Source of the DNA: Magicicada septendecula | Taxonomy: Eukaryota; Arthropoda; Insecta; Hemiptera; Cicadidae | Direction: 5' to 3' | Assembly (NCBI GenBank): GCA_034769895.1 | Contig: CM068367.1 | Coordinates: 86,791,654-86,855,653, forward strand | Length of the DNA: 64,000 nucleotides | Shown here: positions 49,331 to 59,964 of the stretch, piece by piece | Position numbering within the stretch: the stretch's first letter is position 1 | Layout of the letters: each line of letters opens with the position of its first letter | The notes under the pieces: model-generated | Told to the model about the DNA's origin: nothing | What the model saw: the letters and a program-made list of their open reading frames with translations, nothing else | Database searches by the model: none | Translations under genes and position numbers: made by a program

Positions 49331-49879
49331 ATGACGACAGCAGAAAAATCGATGGACGTCATAAACCAAGTGGCCGTAACTGTTCCGCCAAACTCCGAAA
49401 AGATCATCATGGTTAGAACTGCGGTAGATACTAGGGGCAATCAGTGCTCTATATTCGAACCCCAGGTAGTCAGCACACCGGGCATACTAATTGTCAGAAG
49501 TTTAGTAAAACCTGACGAAACCGGAAATGTACCTATTAGAGTGGCGAATATTTTGGATCAAGCTATCACTTTACAAAGCAATACGCTCCTAGGCAAATTG
49601 ACTCCTGTGGCCTGGGTAGCCGGAATAACGCAACGAAGACCCAGTTCTTCGGATACTTCTAAATTACCAGAGGAACTGCAAGAATTATTGAACAGATCTT
49701 CTAACGACCTCTCAAGTGGTGAGGTAAAAGAACTCGGACAGTTTTTACACGAATTCAAAGATTGTTTTGCAGTTCGGGGACAGTCACTGGGAAGAACCTC
49801 TCTTGTGCAACATCGCATCAATACTGGGGACACAACACCGATACGCCAACCTCCTCGAAGGCCTCCATTATCTAAACAA

Positions 49880-50470
49880 GAGGAGATGTCTCGGTTAGTA
49901 CAGGACATGTTGACAGAGGGAGTAATTGAACCTTCGTCAAGTGCTTGGTCTTCCCCTGTAGTGCTGGTAGCGAAGAAGGATGGTGGATTGCGTTTCTGCG
50001 TAGACTACCGGAGGTTAAATGATGTTACAAAGAAAGACTGCTATCCATTACCTCGCGTTGACGATACACTCGACACGTTGTCCGGAGCACAGTGGTTTTC
50101 CACATTGGACCTGAAGAGTGGATATTGGCAAGTGGGTCTTCATCAAGAAGACAAGGAAAAGACCGCTTTCTCGACCCCAAGTGGCTTATTCCAATTTAAC
50201 GTCATGCCATTTGGACTCTGTAATGCACCGGCAACATTTGAGAGATTGATGGACCTGATACTCCGAGGCCTGACGTGGAAAACTTGCCATGTTTACTTAG
50301 ACGATGTCATAGTGATCGGGAAGACTTTCGAAGATCATTTGGAAAACCTTAAGGAAGTTCTAACTAGAATTCACGGTGCACAACTGAAGCTGAGCCCGAA
50401 GAAGTGTTCTCTATTCCAGAAGGAAGTACAGTATTTGGGCCATCTGGTTTCGGCAGCGGGCGTTAGCATG
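49880..50470 (+). pseudogene. Gypsy reverse transcriptase region
   Basis: LRFCVDYRRLNDVTKKDCYP, FSTLDLKSGYWQV, FNVMPFGLCNAPATFERLMD and the catalytic VYLDDVIV box are all present, the full set of Ty3/Gypsy RT signatures. Confidence 0.95.
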
Positions 50471-50559
50471 GATCCTAATAAAGTAGACGCCGTAAGAGAC
50501 TGGCCAGTTCCGAAGAATAAACACGAAGTTCGGAGTTTCCTGGGGTTATGCTCATATTA

Positions 50560-51090
50560 CCGACGTTTTGTGAAAGGCTTCGCTACTATTGCTAAACCAC
50601 TACATGAGCTAACGGAAAATAAACGAAACTTCCAATGGTCGAGAGAGTGTGAACAAGCATTTAGAACGTTGAAGATTGCATTATGTTCGCAGCCAATTCT
50701 CGCTTTTCCAGCTTCCGAAGGGAAGTACATCGTAGACACAGACGCAAGCAATACTGGTCTAGGAGCAGTTTTGTCTCAAGTGCAGAACGGTGAAGAAAGA
50801 GTGATAGCGTATTACAGCAAGACGCTTTCTAAACCAGAGAGAAATTATTGTGTTACAAGAAGAGAGTTGTTGGCAATTGTCAGAGCTTTGGAGCACTTCC
50901 ATAAATACCTCTATGGGAGAGAGTTTTCACTACGTACTGACCATGCTGCACTTGCATGGCTCTTGAGATTTAAAAATCCGGAAGGGCAGTTGGCAAGGTG
51001 GCTCGAACGTCTGCAAGAGTACAACTTCAAGGTACAACATCGGCGGGGGCGCCTGCACGGTAATGCAGATGGCTTATCACGAAGACCATG
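50560..51090 (+). pseudogene. Gypsy RNase H region
   Basis: VDTDASNTGLGAVLSQ, YYSKTLSKPERNYCVTRREL and LRTDHAALAWLLRF carry the acidic active-site pattern (D, E, D), followed by GNADGLSRRPC, the usual end of this domain in Gypsy elements. Confidence 0.93.
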
Positions 51091-51379
51091 CCCGGAAGAC
51101 TGCCGACATTGCCACAGAAAGGAAGAACAAAACTCAAGCGAACATGTTCAAGCCATCACTGTAGATTTCCTGGCTGATGGCTGGACAACACAAGACTGTC
51201 GACAAGAACAGATGACTGATGAAGACATTGGACCGATCTTGACAGCAAAAGAGGAAGGTCGCCGCCCGGATTGGCAAGATATCTGCCATGGTTCCGAAGT
51301 TCTGAAGGGCTACTGGGCACAATGATCTCTCACCTTAGAAAACGGATTGCTGAAAAGGGCTTGGGAAAGTGCAGATGGA

Positions 51380-52500
51380 CGAGACGTGGTCATGCAGTTG
51401 ATAGTTCCCCGAAGTAAAGTGCAGTCTGTTTTGAAGGAGATGCATGATGGAACATCTGGAGGCCATCTTGGCGTTAACAAAACCCTTGACAAAATACGGA
51501 AGCGATTCTATTGGCTTCATCTTCGCCACGACGTAGAGGAATGGGTTCGGACGTGTGAAATATGTGCTGCAAGCAAGGGCCCACAAACCAGAAGCAGGGG
51601 AAAAATGAGACAGTATAACGTTGGACAACCTTTCGAGAGAATTGCCATAGACATTGCTGGACCATTCCCAGTTACTGACGATTGAAACCGGTACATCATG
51701 GTTGTAGGTGACTACTTTACTAAGTGGGTGGAAGCATACGCAATTCCAAATCAGGAGGTTACCACTGTGGCAAAGCAGCTAGTTCACAACTTCTGTTGCC
51801 GTTATGGAGCCCCTATGGAAATCCATACGGATCAAGGGAGAAATTTCGAATCAGGAGTGTTTAAAGAATTATGCCGTCTACTGGGAATTCGAAAGACCAG
51901 GACAACGCCTCTGCATCCTCAGTCGGACGGGATGGTTGAGAGATTCAACAGGACACTTGAGCAGCATCTTTCGAAAGTTGTTGACGAGAACGAAACAGAC
52001 TGGGACCAACGTATACCACTATTCCTTATGGCGTATAGGTCATCAGTACATGACACAACCGGCATGACTCCAGCAAAATTGGTGTTTGGGCGGGAGATTC
52101 GTCTTCCTGGGGACTTGATGTTTGGATCACCTGAGACTCAGTCCCAAGAGCCAAAGAACTATTCCTCGCAATTAGAAAACCAACTGCGAGAAATGAATCG
52201 CTTGGTAAGAGGACGGCTCAAGATTGCCAGTGATAAAATGAAAACTCGGTATGACATTCGCAGCAATAGTGTGGGTTTCCAAGAAGGAGATCAGGTCTGG
52301 TTGTTCAATCCAAAGCGCCGTCGTGGTCGCTCACCTAAGCTTCAGTCTAACTGGGAAGGACCCTACACTGCAAAAAAAAGGATTAACGATGTTGTTTATC
52401 GGATTCAACAGGAAGGACAGCGAAAGTTCAAGGTCGTCCACCTAGATCGCCTGGCTAAATACAAATTTAGAGACGCTTTGCCAGTTCGGGACGAACAGGC
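51380..52500 (+). pseudogene. Gypsy integrase region
   Basis: Zinc-binding N-terminus (GGHLGVNKTLDKIR ... CEICAASKG), catalytic core with IDIAGPFP, IHTDQGRNFES and PQSDGMVERFNRTLEQH (D, D, E), then a C-terminal segment with DQVWLFNP and VVHLDRLAKY. Fossil, as for the whole element. Confidence 0.93.
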
Positions 52501-52515
52501 TTAAGGAGGGGGAAG

Positions 52516-53094
52516 TGCTACGACAGCACAGAACAATCTACGCGTTTATCGAATGCGCCAGAAAGATCTCGACGTAAGCGTGTGGTGTACGTGCTACTAA
52601 ACGCATTTTGCGAGAATTTTCTCGACTGTGCCAGGCTCCGCTCGGGCGCTCGGACTGTGTCAAGGCCGTAGCAATTTACGTAGTTCGCGAGAGATAAGAC
52701 GCAGTTTGGAAGCTTCTGGTGTGTGAGCGTAACTATAAATACATCGCGTCGCGGCTTTAGTTTTCAGTTCAATGCGAGATTTTTGACTGTGCGGTTCGAG
52801 AGTATTAGTGCGATATATTTTACAGAGCGGTTCGGGTTATTACGGTGTACGTTCAAGTAGTTATTAGTGAAGTGTTGCGTTTATATTCGGACGGTATAAT
52901 TGTAATACAGTTGAGTTGTAATATTAGTGGACATTTTATTGCGTATGAACAATTTCATTTGATTTGTTGTAGACACTGTGTTGTTAATTACGAACTGTTT
53001 TACTATAACAATTAAAGGTGTGATTAGTGACTTAATTGGTGTCTTGTACTTATTTTGTTTCCACTGTACAAACGTCCGTGAGACCGTCGTAACA
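52516..53094 (+). repeat. Right LTR of the Gypsy element
   Basis: Runs TGCTACGAC to CGTAACA with the same TATA/initiator pair as the left copy. Its last part matches the solo LTR at 19231-19765. Confidence 0.95.
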
Positions 53095-53098
53095 ATAT

Positions 53099-53439
53099 GT
53101 TACACTACTTTCTCAATATTGTCTTATATATTTTAATTTTTTTCGTGGCCTAGTTAATTTCGTGCCAATTTCCATGAAGCGGAATGCATTGTCCCGTCAC
53201 TTGTTTCCCTTGACCTATAAGGGTTTTTATTTCTGTTACACTTGTGCCGTCGGTTGCAACCATGGCTCTGCGAAATGCAAAGTGAAGAGCTTTTCGTCAT
53301 TTACAGGTATTCCTATGTTGCTCCAACGTTCTAAAGCTGACTATATTTTGAAGAAACTTTGACTCAATCCCTTGGTGACTGGATAGTCTTGAGCCTATCT
53401 TCTTGCTGCTAGTATCGTTTGTGTTTAGCTATAACATCC
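53099..53439. other. Unassigned stretch
   Basis: Pre-insertion DNA of the Gypsy element; a 66-codon frame at 53162-53362 has a few cysteines but no known motif. Confidence 0.4.
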
Positions 53440-53990
53440 ACAGCTCTAACATATAAAGCTTTGGTACCACTTTTTAACAACACAGCCATAGATTTTTTAG
53501 TGGAACTCTGTCGTATGCCTATTGAGGTCTACAAACACTAAACGGGTTTCTATATTTTCTGTCATTTTTTATTCAAAAAATTGTTTTAATGTGAAGACAA
53601 TCTATACAAGATTGAGCTACACGAAACCCATTCTGTTCTTCAGTATCATCGTACTGGCTATCAATTCTTGCTTTGATAAGTTTTCCATATAACCTTGAGT
53701 TGGTTACACTTTCTACTTTGTAATTCGATATTATCTTACTGCTGCCTTATTCGTGGATGTTGGAAATATGCGTAGTCTTCCATTCAAGAGGCAGCTCTTC
53801 ACTTTTTAAAAAGTAATTGAAGACATATACCAAAAAGTTTAAAAGTAGGCCTGTACCATTTTTAAAGAGCTTGCACAGAGTCCATTTGGACTTGGTACCC
53901 GTCTAAACGTTTTCTACAGCATTCGTAACCTCGGTAACAGGAATTTTGTCTTCCTCAGACAACGATACATCATAGAGGTCAATCTCGTGG
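53440..53990 (-). pseudogene. LINE reverse transcriptase, N-terminal half
   Basis: Minus strand from about 53985 in shifting frames: SLSEEDKIPVTEV, LPLEWKTTHISNIHE, VTNSRLYGKLIKARIDSQ, EEQNGFRVAQSCIDCLHIK and FSVCRPQ.AYDRVPLKNLW. This is the order of the fingers/palm part of insect LINE RTs (IPLIYKKG, GFR.GRSC.D, F.DL.KAYDR.P). Stops and frameshifts are frequent. Confidence 0.75.
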
Positions 53991-54395
53991 TCATTCCTGT
54001 TAGTTTATATAATATTATATTATATACGTGCAGTTGCTATATTTGTTCATCACTCCACCATTAGAGTAAAATCAAAACCATTTGTTCGCTTAGGACATTT
54101 TTTGTGTGTAATAGTGTTATACAATACAACACAATTATTCAAGTCTCTCTTTTTTACTCTAAAATGACTTGAAAATTATAAACTTTGATATTCTATTGCT
54201 CACTATATACGTTAAAAGGAATCATTAATAGACGAAAAGGAACAATAAATTCTAAAATAGGTTAGTCAGAATAATTAATGCTTGATGCCTTTACTTGGTG
54301 AAAATCCATTGTAAATTATATTAAAAAATAAAACAATAAAATAGTTTTAGTGATTTTCACTCGTCATTTATTAAAATTATAATCCATGACAGCTG

Positions 54396-54674
54396 TTTCT
54401 ATATTGGGCAAACAGGTCGATCTTTTGAAAAAAGAATGTATGGTCACAATTATAGTTTTAGATATAATGATGGCAAATCAAATTATGCAAATCACCTGTT
54501 AGAAAAAGACCATAGTTATAATGACAATTTTAAAATTTTACATTTATCTGATAAGGGTCCAAAGCTTGATTTATTAAAAACCCTTGAAATTAATAAACAC
54601 AAATATTTAAATGTATTATTAAATGATCAGTTAGATCTAAATAGCTCGCCTTTGCTTAATTTGTATAAATAGAC
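54396..54674 (+). pseudogene. GIY-YIG endonuclease domain, Penelope-like
   Basis: The frame enters directly from the left inverted arm; the motif reads FYIGQTGRSFEKR, with the catalytic Y and R of GIY-YIG nucleases in place (the first motif reads FYIG). An N-containing NYANHLLEKDH stretch follows. It ends naturally at TAG (54670-54672). Only the C-terminal domain of the full protein is here, so it cannot act alone. Confidence 0.8.
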
Positions 54675-54813
54675 TTGGTTTATGTTATGTTATATGTTTG
54701 TGTAATGTGTATTAAATCTTATTGACACGAGATTACTATCTCTCTCTAAACAATAGCACTTGCCTTACATTTTATATTCTGTATTATATTGTACGAAAAT
54801 TAGTCAGCTTACA

Positions 54814-54855
54814 CCATCTGATGAAGGCACTGTGCTGCCGAAACAGCTGTCATGG
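54814..54855 (+). ncRNA. Type I hammerhead ribozyme, Penelope type
   Basis: Stem I CCAT (54814-54817) pairs with ATGG (54852-54855). CTGATGA (54818-54824), one extra A, stem II GGCA (54826-54829) with TGCC (54836-54839), GAA (54840-54842), then a two-base-pair stem III AC/GT around the loop AGCT, and the cleavage triplet GTC at 54849-54851. The very short stem III is the hallmark of hammerheads in Penelope-like elements. The extra A after the first box is the only departure I see from the standard core. Confidence 0.7.
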
Positions 54856-54948
54856 ATTATAATTTTAATAAATGACGAGTGAAAATCACTAAAACTATTT
54901 TATTGTTTTATTTTTTAATATAATTTAGTCACAACAGATAGATTTAGT

Positions 54949-55090
54949 AAAAATTGTTAAGTTTTGTTATTTGTGGATGATTTGATGTTGATTCAAGAAA
55001 CTGAATAATTATTGGAAATGTCACTTCACACAGTCTTCTCGCAAGTAACATCTCCTAATAAGCGCAAGGTGTTAATTTAGAGACACGTTT
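54949..55090 (+). pseudogene. Possible LINE RT scrap around the catalytic box
   Basis: A plus frame reads VLLFVDDLMLIQETE, stop, then LLEMSLHTVFSQV, matching the YADD-box region of insect LINE RTs (LLFADDLLLI.ETE..LQ..LH.L). Directly downstream of the Penelope-like element, which may have inserted into it. Confidence 0.45.
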
Positions 55091-55428
55091 TTATTGATTT
55101 CAATACAGGCTTGACGTTAACCGTCTACTTTAACTTCAGCCGACTTTCATATTTCGCTAAAGTTACGTAAAAAGGCAGCAGAGAAATTAATAATGTGAAA
55201 GACTACAGCGGAGCTCTGGCAACAGTCGCAGTCGCTCTTACAAAAATTCAAGGTTAGACGGCAAAGACACTTAATTTGTTGCAGAACAGTTGGTGCGTAC
55301 GAAATTTTGTTTCGTAATATAGGCTATATTCATTGAAGTGGTAACGTCTCAGAAAGGGAGCGTACACTTGACTGAACGGCCTACATAATTTTCTTATTTT
55401 TAATAAAAATTTGTGAATTGGTATAAGG
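55091..55428. other. Unassigned stretch
   Basis: Nothing recognised before the hAT target duplication. Confidence 0.4.
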
Positions 55429-55436
55429 ATTTTAAC

Positions 55437-56990
55437 CAGGGGCGGATTTACCTTTTTGCCGCCCGTAGGCAATATAAATTTGCCGCCCTCCCACAAATCT
55501 TTGTTGGAGGGGGGAGTGCCATCATTATATTCCCTCTTTGGTTTTAAAGTCCGCACTAGTGTTCTGTTTAAATCCAAACTTTGCTACATAATCGCGTGTG
55601 CTTTCGTTCATTTGCCAATTAATAGGATCAGAATCTAAGACCTTCCCTACCTCATTTGATGATATTGCACATGACGTGAACTGACTCTTCATTCAAAAAT
55701 GAAGTTTTTTCCACAACGGACCTCTGTGGCTGAACTGTGTGAACAGTATTCTTCACCTTCACTATTATCACAGTTATTGTCGATATCACTAGAATATATT
55801 CCTTATATTAGGCTTGCCTCGGTTTCTGGAACCAACCTACAATTCAGTATTACATGGACAGATCTACATTTCTCAATTTGATCTGGATTGTCCACATCTA
55901 GAATCTCTCGATGATAACTTTCACTAGCATTGTTGACACTAGAGGTACTGACATCACTAAACTACAAATCAGAACTTCCACATGCTTGCGGTTGCGCATC
56001 ACTAACACTACATGATTTGGATAAACAATCAATTTTATGGGTTTTACTTATAATAGTTTCCACTTTAGCTTCTTTTCTTTCAATTTTAAATATTGTCTGC
56101 CACTTAGTCGCTTTCATTCGTTAGCCATGTTCTAAAGAGTCACACTAAAAACAATGCTTATAATATTTTTAAAATTCTTCAATGTCTACACTGATATTAT
56201 ATAAAGAGAGAAACTTTGTTTGCGTTTTAAATTTTAATTCAAATTAAGTTAGAAAACTTTTACCTAGTCTAAGATCAGTCTGATAGATGAACATGAACAA
56301 CAGACACACATGCGGTATGATGGTACGTTAAAGTAACAAAATTACACATAAATTAGAATTATTTAGCATTATTTTCTGCGTCGCATAAAAATGAAAGTAA
56401 GTACCGTCAAGTAACCTCAAAACTGTGTCCACTACACCGTGTTGTGTTGAAGGATGTTTAAATATACCTTTTACGATGAATATTATTATAAGTACCAGCC
56501 AATAATAAACCACGTGCAAAAAGCAAAAACCACATGGACGCGCCAAAATTTACGCGGTGGCGGTCAGGGTTGGGTACGAAATTATGCTACGTACACAGCC
56601 TATGACTGTTAGCAGTTAGTGGCATCTATTGACTCACGTCAAATTACAGAGTCAGTCGGTAAAGGATGTTCGAAATTTGAATGTAAACGAATTAATAGTT
56701 AAGGAACTGATTAATGTAATGGAAGTATCACATGGATAAAGCATGTAAATGTAATTATGAAAAAACGATGTACGTCATACACATATCAGAAGTAAATGAC
56801 GAACTATTCTCTTTGTGTAATAAGCCTAGTTGCTAAACAGTATATATTTTTAAACGTTTCTCATCATAGTGGGACGAAATAGAGCGAAATTTGAAACGTC
56901 TCTTAGGTATAAAAACAACAAATTTGACCTTTCCAAAATTTGCCGCCCGTAGGCAATTGCCTACTTTGCCTATGCATAAATCCGTCTCTG
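55437..56990 (-). mobile_element. hAT transposon remnant with intact ends
   Basis: Bounded by a perfect 8-bp duplication ATTTTAAC (55429-55436 and 56991-56998), as expected for hAT. The left end starts CAGGGGCGGATTTA, and the right end, reverse-complemented, starts CAGAGACGGATTTA; both continue into TGCCTACGGGCGGCAAA-type sequence. This matches Tip100/ZMYM-like hAT ends. Inside, a minus-strand frame from about 56118 (MKATKWQTIFKIERKEAK) to about 55640 is cysteine- and acid-rich like the N-terminus of those transposases, with two stops. The DDE catalytic region and dimerisation domain are absent: an internally deleted, non-autonomous copy. Confidence 0.88.
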
Positions 56991-57027
56991 ATTTTAACAC
57001 AAAACTCTCGTGAACTCGTTTACATTA

Positions 57028-57056
57028 TGTGTGTGTGTGTGTGTGTGTGTGTGTGA
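57028..57056. repeat. (GT)n microsatellite
   Basis: About 14 GT units. Confidence 0.95.
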
Positions 57057-57559
57057 AGGGGAAGAGATTGAGAGGGGGGACGCGTATATAGGTTCTACTT
57101 GTAAGCAAAGTTTCTACAGCTCAACCCTTATGACGGACCCCACTCTTTTAAGACTTTCTTCGACGTCCTCTCTACTTTTCTTTTCGAGGTGTAAACATGT
57201 TAGACATTTGTGACCATCTTTGGTCTTCTATTATGGTGATTATACATTCATATGTCTTTTTGTTCTTGTGATCCTTCTCCTTTTTCATCGTCAAGGAGTA
57301 GGCTGTGACTAAACTTGTTAGCGACAAAAATTTTTTAACTTTAAAGCACAAGGAAAAAAATTCTCGACATCAGAAATTTTTGTGAACGACAATGAAGTCA
57401 AAAGAATATAAATACTAGAAGAACGGTTGAAAAAATAGCGACAAGCTGAGTGGTTTGTTTTATTCTGCGAAAGTTCTTCTCAGCATTGAAAAAAAAAATA
57501 GGTCTAGATTTACAGAAATAGGCTATAGGAATGTAGTAAAATAAGTTATTATACGGTGT
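57057..57559. other. Unassigned stretch
   Basis: Nothing recognised. Confidence 0.4.
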
Positions 57560-58150
57560 GTGACTAACAATATACTCAGGCAGAGAGATAATCGTGACAT
57601 ATACTCGTATCTAAACACAATGTTATTTTCTGACGGCCAAGTTAACACGCTTAGGAAAAAAGTTATATTTAGACCTATCGGTCTACAAATTTTAAAGACT
57701 GAGTTCCGTTTACAACACAAAAATGTCTTTATCGAAAACTAAAGACATAACATTTTCTAGTAACTAACCCGTAAGAACAGAAATTGTCATCGAAGACACC
57801 ATTTTAGAACGGATATAAAATTTTCAGTATTTAGGCTGCGACATATCTTCTTACAAAGGAGACAAAGGCGTTTGTAACGAAATAAGTACATTTCAGCGGA
57901 TATCTGGTAGCAATAATGAGACGTCTTAAGAGTTGGTTATGAAAAGACACTAGGCTAAAATTTTATAAGCCACACTCTTGGGTGGCTCGGATTGTTGGGC
58001 ACCAAGGAAAAACGATCTTAAACAATTGGAATCATCAGAAATTAAAGCGCTGAGATCAGTGAAAGGTTGTGTTACAGGAAACAGGGTATGATATGTAACC
58101 AATTGACAGAAATTAAATATTCAGTTAGTAGCATAACACGCAGAAATGTA
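57560..58150 (+). pseudogene. LINE reverse transcriptase, C-terminal half
   Basis: Shifting plus frames: YLNTMLFSDGQVNTL near 57610 (a changed YADD box, here FSDG), then FQYLGCDISSYKGDK near 57820 (written across a stop), NDLKQLESSEIKALRSVKGC near 58010 and a degraded end near 58150. Reads like the LINE at 41640-42570 (LGSDLS, SEMRFLRSVLG). Several stops. Confidence 0.75.
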
Positions 58151-58169
58151 TTGAAAAATGATGGAAATA

Positions 58170-59962
58170 CGAGGGTAGGGTGAAAAGTTCCGGTCCTGAC
58201 ACAGAGACAACGCCTCTATGCTCATTATTTTGATCATGTTGTACGATTTTATCCTTTGTAGGCTGAATGTAAATATTTCAAGTGAATGAGTCGTTTATTA
58301 TTAGTATGAAAGTACATCACAGTAAGCGCCTCAAGTATTGTTTTAACAGCGGTCAGTTTGGGAATTCGTGGCGTCATTAAACACTTCTTTTTGAAAGGGT
58401 TAACTGCAACCGATACAAAAAAGGGGCGAGATTCAACGTTGGGGACTCTTATCTGTCGAATACAATGGTTAAGCGCTGGGTTGCTGAATTTGAAATGGAT
58501 CGGACAAGCAAAGCCCCACGTGTTGGGCGTCCCATTGAATTGACTACGCCAGAAAAAATATTAAAACATCCACAAAATCGTTTTTGCAGACCGTAGAAAG
58601 AAAGTGAATGAGATAGCATAGACTGTTGGTATATCGACGGAACGTGTGCTCAATACCATACACGAACATCTGTGTATGACAATGCAGTGCGCTAGGTGGG
58701 TGCCGCGTTTGGTGACAAATTGGCAAAAAAACAGTGTCGAAAGAATGTTCAACCGATACTTTCGCACTGTATACGCGCAATTCAACATAAATTTTGCGTC
58801 GATTCATAATTGTTGATGAGTCTTGAATCTACACCAACATTCCTGAGATCAAACAAGAGCCAGTCGCAATTTCGATGGACCGCGAGAGGCGAACCAACTC
58901 CAAAGATGGCAAAGACAATTCCTTCTGCTGGTAAGGTTATGACGACTATTTTTTGGGATGCACGTAAATTACCTTTTTATTGATTACTCTAAAAATGGAA
59001 AACCAATTATTGGCGAATCTACAGGGCATCGACAAATTGTCTTATCAGTCCAGCATAACCGCTGTAGATCATATTTGGAAAAAGTATATAGAACTGGAAA
59101 TTATGTTGACAAATAAATGCATATTGATCCAAAAAATCGGTATGGAGAACCATTGATGACTTCCATGTTATAATTAATTGTCAGATTGTTTTAACTCAGA
59201 ACTAAACCAAATATATCAGCAGGCTTTTGGTAAAAACGCTGAGCAAGATAATCAAAATACGAATTATACCTAGTTGTTAATATTTTAAAAATAAAGAATT
59301 AATTTTATTAAATTATCTTTTATTTAAACAACGTGAAAAAAGCGAATACCGCCCAGCGTTCGTTTTCTGTGACTTTCTGAAAACAAAAAATATTTTGTTT
59401 ACGTATCCGCGGTTACATAGCATGGAACGATATCGGTTGGTAATATTTTATTGAAATATTTAAGTTTCCGGTCGAAAAATTATAACATCCATAGACAAAA
59501 TTACCCTATCCACCTTCAACTACCCTTTTCATTTATAGATATTACAACTACCTTTCTACAATGGATTATTATGACTTTTTTTGGAAAATTTATTTATAAA
59601 AATTAAGTACTTTACTCTTATTGAAACGTAAAACGTTGCAGGTAATCTACCCTTCCCCTTAACCGATCATCACCAAAATCAATAAAGAGGCCTTAAGTCC
59701 TCTACAACTCGGGCACATATGCAAAAAATTATTGATTTTGTTTGAATTTGGGGCAGTTATCGTTTGCCATAAAACAAATTCTACACACAGACACTTTTCG
59801 GAAAATGACTTTTCTTCATGTTTTGAGGGTAGTACAATCAGAATCTGCCCTTATCTCGAACATAGTTTTTTTCGCGATCACAATACTTCCATTTCCTTAC
59901 GGAACATGGAAGTAAAAGTGTTGCTTTCTTAATCAGGCCCGGGAATTTTCACCCTACCCTCG
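58170..59962 (+). pseudogene. mariner transposon with intact terminal repeats
   Basis: Inverted ends of 30 bp (58170-58199 and 59962-59933) match at 27 of 30 positions, start CGAGGGTAGGGTGAAAA, and are flanked by TA (58168-58169, 59963-59964), the standard mariner target. The frame from about 58345 reads RGVIKHFFLKGLTATDTKKG, then RWVAEFEMDRTSKAPR-like and VGRPIELTTPEK in another frame, then FRWTARGEPTPKMAKTIPSA and GKVMTTIFWDA near 58880-58960, where the second catalytic D lies. The first D is seen as IVDES near 58810. Several frameshifts and stops. A short family A element (59134-59914) interrupts its 3' part. Confidence 0.9.
59134..59914 (+). mobile_element. Family A element, copy 5 (short form, inside mariner)
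   Basis: Starts at the 5' hairpin (ATCGGTATGGAGAACCAT), passes into TTAAGTACTTTACTCTT, one core unit (59620-59765), a short CA patch and the 3' palindrome (59888-59912). Lacks the hammerhead-like motif and two-frame block. The junctions are A-rich with no visible target duplication; mariner sequence continues on both sides. Confidence 0.85.
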
Positions 59963-59964
59963 TA

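Larger units (their letters stand above)
48244..53094 (+). mobile_element. Gypsy (Ty3) LTR retrotransposon, broken but young
   Basis: Fossil LTR element of about 4.85 kb. LTRs lie at about 48244-48800 and 52516-53094, start TGCTACGAC and (right copy) end CGTAACA. A purine-rich tract (AAGGAGGGGGAAG) precedes the right LTR. ATAT flanks both ends as a 4-bp target duplication. Internal parts in order: a Gag zinc knuckle (CYRCGKPGH type), aspartic protease, reverse transcriptase, RNase H and integrase. Most of a usual gag is not visible. The two LTRs look identical over some 550 bp, so the insertion is recent. The element is broken, with roughly three or four breaks. The order protease-RT-RNase H-integrase marks it as Ty3/Gypsy, not Copia. 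Confidence 0.95.
54312..54927 (+). mobile_element. Penelope-like mini-element with 88-bp perfect inverted ends
   Basis: Left arm 54312-54399 and right arm 54840-54927 are perfect reverse complements. Between them a plus-strand frame runs about 90 codons to a stop at 54672: DSCFYIGQTGRSFEKRMYGH, then NYANHLLEKDHSY and LKTLEINKHKYLN. This is the GIY-YIG endonuclease domain of Penelope-like retroelements (YIG, R, H..N positions recognisable). No reverse transcriptase is present, so the copy is 5'-truncated. A near-canonical hammerhead ribozyme precedes and overlaps the right arm (54814-54855). Inverted terminal copies and hammerheads are both known for this class. Confidence 0.85.

Noticed and set aside
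55254-55577. A 107-codon minus-strand frame across the hAT left end
   Set aside because: It spans the target duplication and terminal repeat of the hAT element, so it cannot be one old gene.
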